A DNA stretch of 64,000 nt from Synechococcus sp. RS9909 (GTDB taxonomy: Bacteria; Cyanobacteriota; Cyanobacteriia; PCC-6307; Cyanobiaceae): contig NZ_CP047943.1 in the NCBI RefSeq assembly GCF_014279595.1, positions 1,178,001 through 1,242,000 on the forward strand, in the 5' to 3' direction. A model generated the notes under the pieces. The model had not been told where the DNA came from. It searched no databases and saw only the letters and a program-made list of their open reading frames with translations. A program made the position numbers and the translations under genes. How positions within the stretch are numbered: the first letter of the stretch is position 1; every line of letters begins with the position of its first letter. Below are positions 23,696 through 31,163 of this stretch, in pieces.

Positions 23696-23907
23696 CGCAA
23701 GCTCTGTCTGCAGCGGTGGCATCCGCAGCCAAGCTCCCGGAAGAGGAGCAGAACGTGCTGGCGGCGATCCTGCTCGAGGAAATGGAATCAGAGGAGCGCT
23801 GGAGCGCCCTGTTCGCTGGATCGCAGAACCTGCTGGAGCGAATGGCCAGTGAAGCCATTCAAGATTTCCAGGCTGGCCGGGTGCAGCCGATCGATGAGCT
23901 GCAGTGA
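23692..23907 (+). CDS. antitoxin of a RelE-type pair
   Basis: This 71-aa protein is acidic and helical (AAKLPEEEQNVLAAILLEEMESEERW) with a C-terminal segment EAIQDFQAGRVQPIDEL. The pattern is frequent in small cyanobacterial antitoxins upstream of RelE-fold toxins. It overlaps the toxin by 4 nt (GTGA). The family name is uncertain; the pairing is well supported. Confidence 0.75.
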   Translation: MTQALSAAVASAAKLPEEEQNVLAAILLEEMESEERWSALFAGSQNLLERMASEAIQDFQAGRVQPIDELQ

Positions 23908-24173
23908 ACTCAGTTACGACTGATCAGTTCAGACAGCTCTATACCCAGGCGCCCCTCGAAAGGAGACGAAAGATCAGGCGTGCCTACAAGCTTTGGCAAC
24001 AGAACCCGGCCCATCCTTCTCTGAGATTCAAGAAGGTGCATACAACGCTTCCGATCTACTCGGCCCGTGTCGATCTCGACTGGCGGGCCGTGGGAGTGCT
24101 GAAGGACGGCACGTTGATCTGGTTCTGGGTCGGATCACACAAGGCCTATAAGGCCTTGCTGCGGTCGCTCTGA
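23904..24173 (+). CDS. RelE/ParE-fold toxin
   Basis: This 89-aa protein has FRQLYTQAPLERRRKIRRAYKLW, RFKKVHTTLPIYSARVDLDWRAVGVL and the C-terminal WFWVGSHKAYKALL, a RelE-superfamily pattern. It is a probable ribosome-dependent RNase. GTG 23904 overlaps the antitoxin stop. Intact. Confidence 0.85.
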   Translation: MNSVTTDQFRQLYTQAPLERRRKIRRAYKLWQQNPAHPSLRFKKVHTTLPIYSARVDLDWRAVGVLKDGTLIWFWVGSHKAYKALLRSL

Positions 24174-24210
24174 CGAGCCCTGCGCGCCAGCCATCAAAGG
24201 CATCCGTGCA

Positions 24211-24468
24211 TCAAGCCGCTGCGGCCGTCGCGGCCGGCAGCGACCGTTGCCACTTCTCCAGCCACAGCTCTGGCCGGTAGCGATCCTTCTCCAGCCACAG
24301 CACCGACAGCTCGGCCGGGGTGTAGCGGCGAAAGCCGGTGAGCACGGCGTAGAAGTCGCGCCGGTGCTCCTCTGCCGCCAAGGCCATCAGTCCGTCCAGC
24401 GCTGCGGCCGCATCGAGCTGGTGCTCTTCGATCAGGCCCTGGAGCTGACGGCGCCAGCGGCTGCTCAG
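24211..24468 (-). CDS. phage tail-type protein with CTG start (85 aa)
   Basis: A frame not opened by ATG/GTG/TTG encodes SSRWRRQLQGLIEEHQLD, then LAAEEHRRDFYAVLTGFRRYTPAEL and LWLEKDRYRPELWLEKWQR, which clearly read as protein. The only start matching the upstream stop is CTG 24468 (CTGA overlap), or expression could be by frameshift from the preceding gene. Overlapping small gene pairs of this kind resemble tail assembly chaperones, but that identity is a guess. Confidence 0.5.
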   Translation of the reverse strand: MSSRWRRQLQGLIEEHQLDAAAALDGLMALAAEEHRRDFYAVLTGFRRYTPAELSVLWLEKDRYRPELWLEKWQRSLPAATAAAA

Positions 24469-24638
24469 GACAGCAGCCTGAAGACCCCCCGGCTCTCCTC
24501 CTGCTGCTGGAGCAGCACCTCATAGGCGGGGATGGTCGGAATGCGCAGCCGGTTGGGGTGCTGGGGACTGGTCGCACCGAGAGGTGCGCGTGGCAGCGCA
24601 GTGCTGCTGGGCGTGGGTGGAAGAGGCGTTGCGGTCAT
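24465..24638 (-). CDS. small phage protein (57 aa)
   Basis: ATG 24638 starts MTATPLPPTPSSTALPRAP, and the conserved-looking end is RIPTIPAYEVLLQQQEESRG. The Pro/Thr-rich front and helical back, followed immediately by the overlapping 85-aa gene, suggest one functional unit within the prophage tail region. Confidence 0.45.
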   Translation of the reverse strand: MTATPLPPTPSSTALPRAPLGATSPQHPNRLRIPTIPAYEVLLQQQEESRGVFRLLS

Positions 24639-24717
24639 GGGGCTCGCCGCTGATGGCGGTGCATGGCACCAGCTCTTGCCATGCAGCCCAAGCCCCAGCC
24701 ATGGCAGGCAGGAGAAA

Positions 24718-24741
24718 GCCGGAGGCCAAGAAGCCTCCGGC
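24718..24741 (-). terminator. rho-independent terminator, minus strand
   Basis: GCCGGAGGC and GCCTCCGGC form a perfect 9-bp stem with a 6-nt loop, 10 nt after the stop at 24752. On the minus strand it is followed by TTTCTCC, a short pyrimidine tail. Confidence 0.6.
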
Positions 24742-24751
24742 CCCGGGAGGC

Positions 24752-24989
24752 TCAGAGCACCTGCACCCTGGCCTGAGGCCCAAGCACCCGCTGCTGATTG
24801 GAGGCCAGGATCAGCGCCTCTTCTCGGGGCACGTAGTGCGGCTCAGCAGAGATGTGCCCACTGGCTTCAAAGAAGCCTGGCGGCTTGGTGATCGAGGAAG
24901 AGAACCCTTAGAAGCCGGCCAGCGGCATCAAGCAGATGCACCGAGACGATGCGGATCGGGCAGGTGCGGCTGAGAGGGGTGGCGGCCAT
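24752..24989 (-). pseudogene. frameshifted phage gene
   Basis: ATG 24989 opens MAATPLSRTCPIRIVSVHLLDAAGR. A second frame continues with SSSITKPPGFFEASGHISAE, then HYVPREEALILASNQQRVLG, and stops at 24752. The parts read as one protein of about 78 aa split by a frameshift near 24905. A terminator follows directly, so the gene once ended a transcript. Confidence 0.5.
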
Positions 24990-25019
24990 GGCTGTGCTGG
25001 CGAACGACACCGCCGTCAA

Positions 25020-25105
25020 GCCCCGGCGCCGCCTGCGCCGCGCAAGGGGCGCGGAGCGCAGCGCAGCGACTCGCGTCAGCCCTTGCGCGGTGCGCAAGCC
25101 GGGGC
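25020..25105. repeat. long G+C-rich palindromic element
   Basis: GCCCCGGC (25020-25027) pairs with GCCGGGGC (25098-25105). Inside it, TGCGCCGCGCAAGGG (25034-25048) pairs almost fully with CCCTTGCGCGG...CGCA (25080-25096). The result is an imperfect hairpin of about 86 nt between a phage pseudogene and a TA pair. It may be a non-autonomous repeat or a structured RNA. Confidence 0.5.
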
Positions 25106-25191
25106 AGGCCGGGTGGCGTGATCGCCAGTGCCAGGGCCTGGCAGCCAGGAAGCGTGACACTGACACCGCGATTAGGGTTGAAGGAACGTCC

Positions 25192-25449
25192 ATGCGGACG
25201 GCGAGAGCCGCTGCCGTCATGACCCCAGCCGATCAAGCCATTCAGGAGCCGGAAGCTCCCTTCTCCATTCGCCGCCGCCAGCGCGGCGGGCGACGTGTTG
25301 TGGCCGTGAGCAGCTCGGTGAGCGCCATGGAGGCCCTGCGGGCCCGCATTCGTGCCCAGAGCAAAACGGTGGCCGATCACATCGCGGCTGATCCTGAGGC
25401 CCAAGGGTTCATCGACAACTGGACCACCCCTGAGCCCATCTCCCGCTGA
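25192..25449 (+). CDS. antitoxin of a MazF-type pair
   Basis: This 85-aa basic protein has an Arg-rich front (SIRRRQRGGRRVVAVSSSVSAMEALRARI) and an acidic end (DPEAQGFIDNWTTPEPISR). AAGGA precedes ATG 25192; ATG 25219 is an alternative. It lies 8 nt before the toxin. The DNA-binding family is not obvious, so the role rests on position. Confidence 0.6.
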   Translation: MRTARAAAVMTPADQAIQEPEAPFSIRRRQRGGRRVVAVSSSVSAMEALRARIRAQSKTVADHIAADPEAQGFIDNWTTPEPISR

Positions 25450-25457
25450 CGGCCAGC

Positions 25458-25838
25458 GTGGAGCTCAAAGCCGGGCAGATCGTCACCGTTGACTGGCGCA
25501 AGGAGCCAGACGACCCCGCCCAGAATCCTCAGCCGCCAGAGCCCAACAAGCTCAGGCCAGCTGTTGTGGTGCAGGACACCGAACTGTTTGACCCGGCTTA
25601 CCCCACGGTGCTGGTGGTGCCGATGACAGGCGACCCTGCCCTGGCCATCCCCGACCTGACCGTGGTCCTGCAGCCCAGCCCCAGCAACGGCTGCACGAAG
25701 GTGAGCTACCTGCTCCCGCAGAACCTGACCTGCGTGGCCAAGACACGCCTCACCGCAGCTACCAAGTCACAGATCACCCCAACAGAACTGCAGCAGCTGC
25801 GCCAGTTGGTGGTGCTGACCATCGGGGGCCTGGCCTGA
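25458..25838 (+). CDS. mazF: MazF/PemK-like endoribonuclease toxin
   Basis: This 126-aa protein has the SH3-like barrel pattern: ELKAGQIVTVDWRKEP, KLRPAVVVQDTELFD, TVLVVPMTGDPA and KVSYLLPQNLTCVAKTRL. MazF toxins cut mRNA at short sequences. GTG 25458 is the start. Intact and of normal length. Confidence 0.85.
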   Translation: MELKAGQIVTVDWRKEPDDPAQNPQPPEPNKLRPAVVVQDTELFDPAYPTVLVVPMTGDPALAIPDLTVVLQPSPSNGCTKVSYLLPQNLTCVAKTRLTAATKSQITPTELQQLRQLVVLTIGGLA

Positions 25839-25840
25839 AT

Positions 25841-25863
25841 TGGCCTGAAGCACATCCAGGCCA
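25841..25863 (+). terminator. hairpin after mazF
   Basis: TGGCCTG, a 9-nt loop, then CAGGCCA directly follow the mazF stop. There is no T tract, so termination strength is uncertain. Confidence 0.35.
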
Positions 25864-26145
25864 GCCAGTGAGCATGGCGAACCAAGCCGAAGTCGGTACG
25901 AGCGCGGGATAGCCCGTAACGAAAGAAGAAGAGCTGCAACGATTCCCGTCAGAGGTCAAATGTAGTTCCAGGCACAAGTCACGTCGCTGACAGGACGCGA
26001 TGGCTGATTCATGCAAATTCTGCATTTCCAGGCCTGGGTTTTGCCGTCCTACCGGGTAGGGCCGCGATCCAGGATTAGCGGCAGTTGAGCGTGCTGCATG
26101 GTCTTCCTGCCGTCAACAAGCGACTTCCCGCCCGATCCCGAGCCG
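25864..26145. other. gap before the three-gene cassette
   Basis: I see no gene. A small palindrome CCTACCGGGTAGG lies near 26050, and several pyrimidine/purine tracts are present. The segment should hold the promoter for the genes from 26146. Confidence 0.3.
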
Positions 26146-26688
26146 ATGAAGCGTGAGGATCTCAACAGCACCTACCGCGAACTGCGCAGCTGCTACACCA
26201 GCTCCCTGCGCAGCCGCGGCCAGCACAAAAGCCTGGCCAACAAGGCCAGAAGCGAAGCAGCCCAGCTGCGGGTGCGGCTACTGGCCCTGGCCAAGCGCGA
26301 GGCGTCGGTACGCACCGATGTCTACGAAATGCTGGAGATTGTCACCGCTATCGCTGGCGATCTGGAGGATGCCGGTGATGATCTTGTCAATCAATTCGGC
26401 CGCTACAAACTTGGACGAAAAACCTATCAAGGTGGCTCTTTTATTGGCGGTCTTGTGCAGGCGGTGATCCGCTTCATCAACCGCTGGACGCACACCAAAG
26501 ACAAGGTGGTGGAACTCGACAAGAAGCGTCAGGCATTCATCGAGAAAAGCCAGGAGCTGCCGCCGTTGAGCCTCGGCGGCAACGGCCACCAGGGCCCTGT
26601 GGAGATTGACGCTCAGCAGCTCGATCTGCAGGTCAACGAGAAGGAGGACACCACCGCAGAGGGAGGCCAGCGTGGGACAGATCGCTGA
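26146..26688 (+). CDS. uncharacterised helical protein with Gly-hydrophobic centre (180 aa)
   Basis: ATG 26146 gives MKREDLNSTYRELRSCYTSSLRS. The whole protein is predicted helical (LRVRLLALAKREASVRTDVYEMLEI, KDKVVELDKKRQAFIEKSQEL). A central TYQGGSFIGGLVQAVIRFINRW could be amphipathic or membrane-active. It overlaps the next gene by 17 nt. ATG 26098 is an alternative start. Not recognised; it is first of a three-gene unit. Confidence 0.55.
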   Translation: MKREDLNSTYRELRSCYTSSLRSRGQHKSLANKARSEAAQLRVRLLALAKREASVRTDVYEMLEIVTAIAGDLEDAGDDLVNQFGRYKLGRKTYQGGSFIGGLVQAVIRFINRWTHTKDKVVELDKKRQAFIEKSQELPPLSLGGNGHQGPVEIDAQQLDLQVNEKEDTTAEGGQRGTDR

Positions 26689-27166
26689 CACCCTGAGGGC
26701 CACCCTGCGGGATCTGGCCCAGTCCGATGCCCGCCTCTACCGGGGCCTGCAGGGGGAGCTAGCGGAGTCAACCCCCAGCCAGCCATCGGCGTTGCTGGAA
26801 GGAGAAGACTGGGCCAGCCGGGAAGACCTTGAGGGGCTGTCGGTGAAGGTGCTCTGGGGCCTGTGCAAAGAGCGGGGCATCAAGGGCCTCAGCAGCGGCC
26901 CCAAGCCGCGGCAGATCGAGGCCCTGCTCAACCATCCAGACGGCCCGCCGCTGCGCAGTGCCCTGCCCACCAAGGTCAGCAAGGGCGTCAAGGCATCGGG
27001 CGGCGGCCAGGCCGCCAGCAGCAAAGCCAGTGGCGGTGGCCTGCAGCAGCTGGAGCAGCGGCTCGATCGACTGGAGCTGCTGGTGCTGCTGATCGCCAAG
27101 CAGGTGGGTGTGCCCCCGGCGGCAATCGCCCAACTGACGCCTCCTGCAGCCCTTCCGCCAACCTGA
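26672..27166 (+). CDS. uncharacterised protein with SAP-like motif and coiled-coil end (164 aa)
   Basis: GTG 26672 was chosen as overlapping the gene before. The middle contains LEGLSVKVLWGLCKERGIKG, then GPKPRQIEALL, a SAP-type helix-turn-helix that binds nucleic acid in other proteins. A Gly/Ser/Lys linker (GGGQAASSKASGGG) and a C-terminal coiled coil (LQQLEQRLDRLELLVLLIAKQ) follow. It is the second gene of the unit; function unknown. Confidence 0.55.
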   Translation: MGQIADTLRATLRDLAQSDARLYRGLQGELAESTPSQPSALLEGEDWASREDLEGLSVKVLWGLCKERGIKGLSSGPKPRQIEALLNHPDGPPLRSALPTKVSKGVKASGGGQAASSKASGGGLQQLEQRLDRLELLVLLIAKQVGVPPAAIAQLTPPAALPPT

Positions 27167-27191
27167 AGCACCTCTGTGCTGGCCCCAGCCG

Positions 27192-27383
27192 ATGACGGTG
27201 AACCGGGAGTCGCTCGACAAGCTGGGCCGCTTCCTGCTGCGCGGCCTGCGCATCGGCGCCAGCACGGTGGCAATTGTGGAGCTGCTGCGCAACGACTGGA
27301 CCGGCGGCATCAGTGCCGGCGTGGCCTGGCTGGTGTTCCTCCAGGTGGAACGGCGGCTGCCGCCACCGGGGCAGACGCCATAG
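27192..27383 (+). CDS. small membrane-type protein (63 aa)
   Basis: A basic front (RESLDKLGRFLLRGLRIG) leads to two short hydrophobic stretches (ASTVAIVELL and ISAGVAWLVFLQV). It is the third gene, 25 nt after the coiled-coil protein and co-directional. It could anchor the complex or act as a small holin-like protein; no family is known to me. Confidence 0.5.
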   Translation: MTVNRESLDKLGRFLLRGLRIGASTVAIVELLRNDWTGGISAGVAWLVFLQVERRLPPPGQTP

Positions 27384-27483
27384 GGCTGAACGTCAGGACC
27401 CAAGCAGCATGCTGATCATGAGCTGCCAGAGATTGCCTACTTGCAAACGGCGGCTTGGTTTCAGGGCTTCCAGGGTGGACAAG

Positions 27484-27909
27484 TCAAGATCTTGAGTTAG
27501 CGGCGTCAGTTCTCCTTGCCGACAGTTGTAGCCAAAGCGATATCGCATCTTCTTCTGTCTCTCGCTCGCGCTCTTTGCACCGTGCGGCTCTGATTGTCTG
27601 AGGAACCAGCTCCCCGGGCTTGATGTTCAGTTCAATCCCGTTGCAGCCCAGAAACGCCACAGCGGAGATGATCGCGATGCGCTTGTTGCCATCGCTGTAG
27701 GGATGTGCCTTGGCGAGGCTCACCAACAGGTGGGCAGCCAGGCAAAAAAGGTTGTCTTCCCCGCCGTAGGCAAAGAGATTTCGAGGAGAAGCAATCGCGG
27801 CTTCAAGAACGTTGACGTCGCGGATGCCGCAGAGGCCGCCGTGGACCTGGAGGGATTGATCATGCAGTTCGTCGACCAGGTCGCGATCGAGCCATTGCGG
27901 CTCAGGCAT
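27484..27909 (-). CDS. doc: Doc-type Fic-fold toxin
   Basis: This 141-aa protein has the Doc/Fic catalytic motif HPYSDGNKR (residues about 68-76), preceded by GLCGIRDVNVLEAAIASPRNLFAYGG, typical of death-on-curing proteins. Doc phosphorylates EF-Tu. ATG 27909 is preferred (27915 is possible); it overlaps the antitoxin. Intact. Confidence 0.9.
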   Translation of the reverse strand: MPEPQWLDRDLVDELHDQSLQVHGGLCGIRDVNVLEAAIASPRNLFAYGGEDNLFCLAAHLLVSLAKAHPYSDGNKRIAIISAVAFLGCNGIELNIKPGELVPQTIRAARCKERERETEEDAISLWLQLSARRTDAANSRS

Positions 27910-28096
27910 CGGCAAGCTGCTTCAGCTCGTCCCCGTGCTCGTCATAAAGACGGGCGACAGCAGCCAGAGCACCTGCCCTGCCTGTCAACGGTTTCACTTG
28001 CCCGCTCACCCGAATGGGGGCCAAGCCAGGCTGGCTTGCCGGAATAAGCCGGGCCACCCGGGCCTTCGGCTGCTTTGTGCTTTCGGTTGCTTCCAT
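27902..28096 (-). CDS. antitoxin partner of Doc
   Basis: This 64-aa protein has LAPIRVSGQVKPLTGRAGALAAVARLYDEHGDELKQLADA. The C-terminal helix resembles the Phd toxin-binding end, but the N-terminal DNA-binding part is short. It overlaps doc by 8 nt. ATG 28096 was chosen over the alternative start at 28114, which extends into poor sequence. Confidence 0.7.
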   Translation of the reverse strand: MEATESTKQPKARVARLIPASQPGLAPIRVSGQVKPLTGRAGALAAVARLYDEHGDELKQLADA

Positions 28097-28243
28097 GCCC
28101 CCATCTTGGCGCACCTGAACCCCGGCGGGCAGGCGCGGCGGTCATCTCCCCCTCTTGTTGCGAGACCTGAGGCCATTGCCTCAATCCATGCCAGTGAAGC
28201 CCGAGAAGCCCAGGGGGGGACGCCCCCGTGCGCTCTGTCGTGC

Positions 28244-28666
28244 TCAGTTCTGCCCCGCCAGCACCTGCTGCATCACCTCCAGCAACCCATCAGCCAGAGG
28301 CCGGTGGCAGCCCAACCGGGTACTCCAAATCGACCCCACCAGCAGCTCCTCCGCACTCACCAGGGCCATGTCCTGACCCTCCAGCAGCTGCAGCTGCTCC
28401 AGCGGCACCGATAGCTCAGCCCGAAAGACATGGGCCGTGCGCCGGTGGATGTGATGCACCATCACCAGCTCCAACGCTGGGGGCTGCCAGCTGAGCTCCT
28501 CCAGCAGCTCCCGCCGCAGGGCCTGCTCCGGCGTCTCGCCAGGATCCAGGTGCCCGCCAAACAGGCCCCAGCAGCCGGGCGCGACGATCGTGGGGATCTC
28601 ATCGCGCAGCTGCATCAGCCAGCGGCCCTCCCGCTCCAGCATCGCCAGGGCGACTTCAACAGCCAT
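28244..28666 (-). CDS. NUDIX hydrolase
   Basis: This 140-aa protein has a full Nudix box (GHLDPGETPEQALRRELLEEL, about residues 38-58). It would hydrolyse nucleoside diphosphate derivatives; the substrate is not predictable. A solitary gene amid TA modules, intact. Such genes are common passengers of mobile regions. Confidence 0.88.
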   Translation of the reverse strand: MAVEVALAMLEREGRWLMQLRDEIPTIVAPGCWGLFGGHLDPGETPEQALRRELLEELSWQPPALELVMVHHIHRRTAHVFRAELSVPLEQLQLLEGQDMALVSAEELLVGSIWSTRLGCHRPLADGLLEVMQQVLAGQN

Positions 28667-28820
28667 CGCGCCAGCTCAGGTCGCTGCCGGGCGGCGATGC
28701 TGCATGGCGTAGACCGCGGTGGTGATTGGGCAGAAGGGGTTCAGAAGCACGGCGGCAGTCCTGCTGCACCCATGCTGGCGCGACACCAGCACCAGCAGAG
28801 GCCGGCACACCCACCTAGGA

Positions 28821-28830
28821 TGTGTACACA
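28821..28830. promoter_or_regulatory. palindromic operator of the orphan Phd gene
   Basis: TGTGTACACA is a perfect 10-bp palindrome 17 nt before the GTG start, next to a TAGGAT that could be a -10 element. It is a likely Phd-type autoregulatory site. Confidence 0.5.
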
Positions 28831-28847
28831 CTTTGCGGGGGTGCAGC

Positions 28848-29114
28848 GTGGCTGTCCGTGTCGGCATCCGAGAGCTGCGGGCGCGCCTGGCCTCGCATCT
28901 GGAAGCGGCCACCCCTCTTGAGGTGACGCGCCATGGGCGCACCGTTGGGCTCTATGTCCCCCTGCCGCAGGAATCCGATCTCAACGAGCGCGAGCGGCTC
29001 CTGGAAGCCGGCCGCCTCATGCAGGTTGAGCTGCAGCGACTGGGTCTGACAGAAGAGGAGCTGGCGGCTGACTTCAAGGCCAGGAGGCGGGGTCAGCTGC
29101 AGCGCGTCCCCTGA
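28848..29114 (+). CDS. Phd/YefM-family antitoxin without a toxin
   Basis: This 88-aa protein has the Phd N-terminal fold (VGIRELRARLASHLEAATPLEVTRHGRTVGLYVPL), then a helical C-terminal region. GTG 28848 was chosen; upstream extension crosses the operator. No toxin gene follows: a truncated DUF433 lies on the other strand. It may be an orphan that cross-regulates or guards against other toxins, or a relic pair. Confidence 0.75.
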   Translation: MAVRVGIRELRARLASHLEAATPLEVTRHGRTVGLYVPLPQESDLNERERLLEAGRLMQVELQRLGLTEEELAADFKARRRGQLQRVP

Positions 29115-29153
29115 ACCACGGCAACGATGGAGTCCTATCTCGACTGCTGAGCT

Positions 29154-29297
29154 TCAGGTGGGGTGCCCCTGCCACGAGGCCAACGCCTCCTCGATGTCTG
29201 CTGCTTCCAGCTGCGGGTAGGACTGCAGGATCCGCCCGCGGATGCAGGGCTTGCCGCCCATCACGGCGGGATCGTGCCTGATGCGGGGGAAGGCCAT
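29154..29297 (-). pseudogene. DUF433 gene with central deletion
   Basis: The frame encodes 47 residues: MAFPRIRHDPAVMGGKPCIRG, then immediately RILQSYPQLEAADIEEALAS. Compared with the intact DUF433 at 5823, the whole recognition helix region (about 20 residues) is missing in frame. It is probably non-functional. Confidence 0.65.
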
Positions 29298-29334
29298 GGG
29301 CCAACCGTAGGCAGAAGCCGCCAACTTGCCCCCT

Positions 29335-30393
29335 TCAGGAGAGGGGCTGAGCAGCTGTGCCGGGCTGACGCTGGTGCTGACTTGTGGAGCGCAGCTCCCG
29401 GTGCGACACCAGAAACGTCTCAATCCAGTCGTGGTGGCATTTCTGATTGATCCGATCGGCGATGGTGGCAGCGGCCTCGGGCACCTGGAAGCGCTTGCGA
29501 AAGGCCCGGGTGAGGCTCTCCAGCAAGGGGCGAGGCAGGGTCCGCAGGGTGCTGTGGAGGTGCTGGATCGTCTCGGTATCGAGGGGGATCTGGCCGCAGT
29601 CGGCCTGGGCTGATGGCGGTGGCGTCGGGTCCGTGGCGTGGGTGCGGCGCTGAGCAGGGGAGGCAACGGCGGCGGCGGGAGAACCAGCCTCCGGCCGGAT
29701 CAGAGAAGACCGCTGCCCACCAGGCCGCTTGGCTCCATCGCCCTGGCCCGCAGCACTGCTGACCTGCCGCTGCGCCTTGTCGTAGAGGGCGAGGCCGAAC
29801 GGATTCCCGAAGGTCATCAGGGCCCGCTTCATGGCGTCGGTCTCGGCTTCCTTGATGGCGGACTCGTGGGCCTGGCCCAGGTCGGCGTCGATGCCGTGGC
29901 CGGCGCCGCTGCCCTCGCGCACCAGAGGCGTCAGGCCTCCGGCGGTGACGGTGACGCGCACACGGGCGGTGTAGGTGACGCCCCAGCCGGGCTTCTGCTC
30001 CCGGCTCGTGCCTCTGGCACCGATCAAACGTTCGGCCTGGGCGACGCAGCGGACGGCGATGGTCTGCCGCTGCCAGCCGTCGAAACCAAAGATGCGGTTC
30101 GCTTCCGCGATCACCTGCCAGCCTTCGAGGTAGTGGACCTTCGATCGGCCCTGCTCCCGCTGACGGACGTTGGCGCGATCGAGGGGGGCGGAGAGCGCCG
30201 CGAGCTGCTCGGGCGAGAAGCCGGAGGGCTGAGCCTGGGGGGCTTCCGGTGCCGAAGTTGGTGCTGGAGCCTCAACGGCGCGGTCAGTTGAGCGGATTAG
30301 CTCCAGTGCCGAGGGCGGCCTCTGGCTTGGTCGGGGAGCAGCGGGGCGGCTGGTGGTGCGGGTCCCGTTGGTGGAAGGAGCGGCGACGGTCAT
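29335..30393 (-). CDS. Rad52-family single-strand annealing protein
   Basis: In this 352-aa protein the annealing core is at about residues 58-215 (FSPEQLAALSAPLDRANVRQ, VHYLEGWQVIAEANRIFGFDGW, GHESAIKEAETDAMKRAL in type). A low-complexity Pro/Ala linker and a C-terminal helical part follow. Phage Rad52-like proteins anneal complementary strands for recombination. It is last of a minus-strand set with Gp157-like and SLOG genes. Intact. Confidence 0.85.
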   Translation of the reverse strand: MTVAAPSTNGTRTTSRPAAPRPSQRPPSALELIRSTDRAVEAPAPTSAPEAPQAQPSGFSPEQLAALSAPLDRANVRQREQGRSKVHYLEGWQVIAEANRIFGFDGWQRQTIAVRCVAQAERLIGARGTSREQKPGWGVTYTARVRVTVTAGGLTPLVREGSGAGHGIDADLGQAHESAIKEAETDAMKRALMTFGNPFGLALYDKAQRQVSSAAGQGDGAKRPGGQRSSLIRPEAGSPAAAVASPAQRRTHATDPTPPPSAQADCGQIPLDTETIQHLHSTLRTLPRPLLESLTRAFRKRFQVPEAAATIADRINQKCHHDWIETFLVSHRELRSTSQHQRQPGTAAQPLS

Positions 30394-30480
30394 GGCGATG
30401 GAAGCAATGGTGTGAGGAGGAAGGGAAGGGGGGCCCGGCTGCCCAGCCGGAACCCCAGTTGCATGGGGCCTGTGTCCCGT

Positions 30481-31110
30481 TCAACAGATGCGCCAGGAGC
30501 GACGGGAGAGGAGCCGGGCGCCGGTGATCTCCGTGCCTGCTTTGAGGGCTTCCTTGATGGCGGCCTTGTCCGGCTTGGTGGTGGTGATGACGGTGAGCCA
30601 CTCGGAATCGAGGACTTCGTCGTCGTCGATCTCGACGGACTGGGACTTGCGGGAGGTGAGCTCGTGGTTCGGGAACGAGAAGCGGGTGGCGGCCGGCTGT
30701 AGTTGGGTGAGGACGAACACAAGCGACTCCTCCAGGGCATCGGCCCGGCCGGCATCAGAGCGGGCCAGATCGGTGAGGCGCTTGGCCTGCTGCTGGCGGT
30801 AGGCGGCCTGGCCGCGCAGGTGCTCGATCACCCAGCAGGTGGCATCGGCCTTGGCAGCGAGGGCCTGTTTGTTGCCTTCTTCCGCGAGCAGGGCAGCCTC
30901 CAGCTCAGCGAGGGCCTGGGCGCGGATGTCGACGTCATCGGTTTCGAGGCGCTGGGCCAGCAAGCCGATGGCGGTGGTGAGCTCCTGGGCCTCGATGCCC
31001 AGCTGCCAGAGGGAACCGGAACGCTGCAACGAGCAGGCTGGACCAGAGGCGACGGACTCAGGAGTTGAAGCATCCACTGGAACAGTGGTGATGGGGGTGA
31101 GGACAGCCAT
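30481..31110 (-). CDS. siphovirus Gp157-like protein
   Basis: This 209-aa protein has a helical N-terminal domain (LWQLGIEAQELTTAIGLLAQRLE, ELEAALLAEEGNKQALAAKAD, CWVIEHLRGQAAYRQQQAKRL). A beta-rich end follows (PNHELTSRKSQSVEIDDDEVL, EWLTVITTTKPDKAAIKEAL), as in the phage Gp157 family that accompanies recombination genes. ATG 31110 was chosen because upstream sequence has no coding character. Confidence 0.8.
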   Translation of the reverse strand: MAVLTPITTVPVDASTPESVASGPACSLQRSGSLWQLGIEAQELTTAIGLLAQRLETDDVDIRAQALAELEAALLAEEGNKQALAAKADATCWVIEHLRGQAAYRQQQAKRLTDLARSDAGRADALEESLVFVLTQLQPAATRFSFPNHELTSRKSQSVEIDDDEVLDSEWLTVITTTKPDKAAIKEALKAGTEITGARLLSRRSWRIC

Positions 31111-31163
31111 GGGAAGGACGGCGATGGGATTGGCGAGCGGAGGATGCGGCCGTGCCGCTGAGA

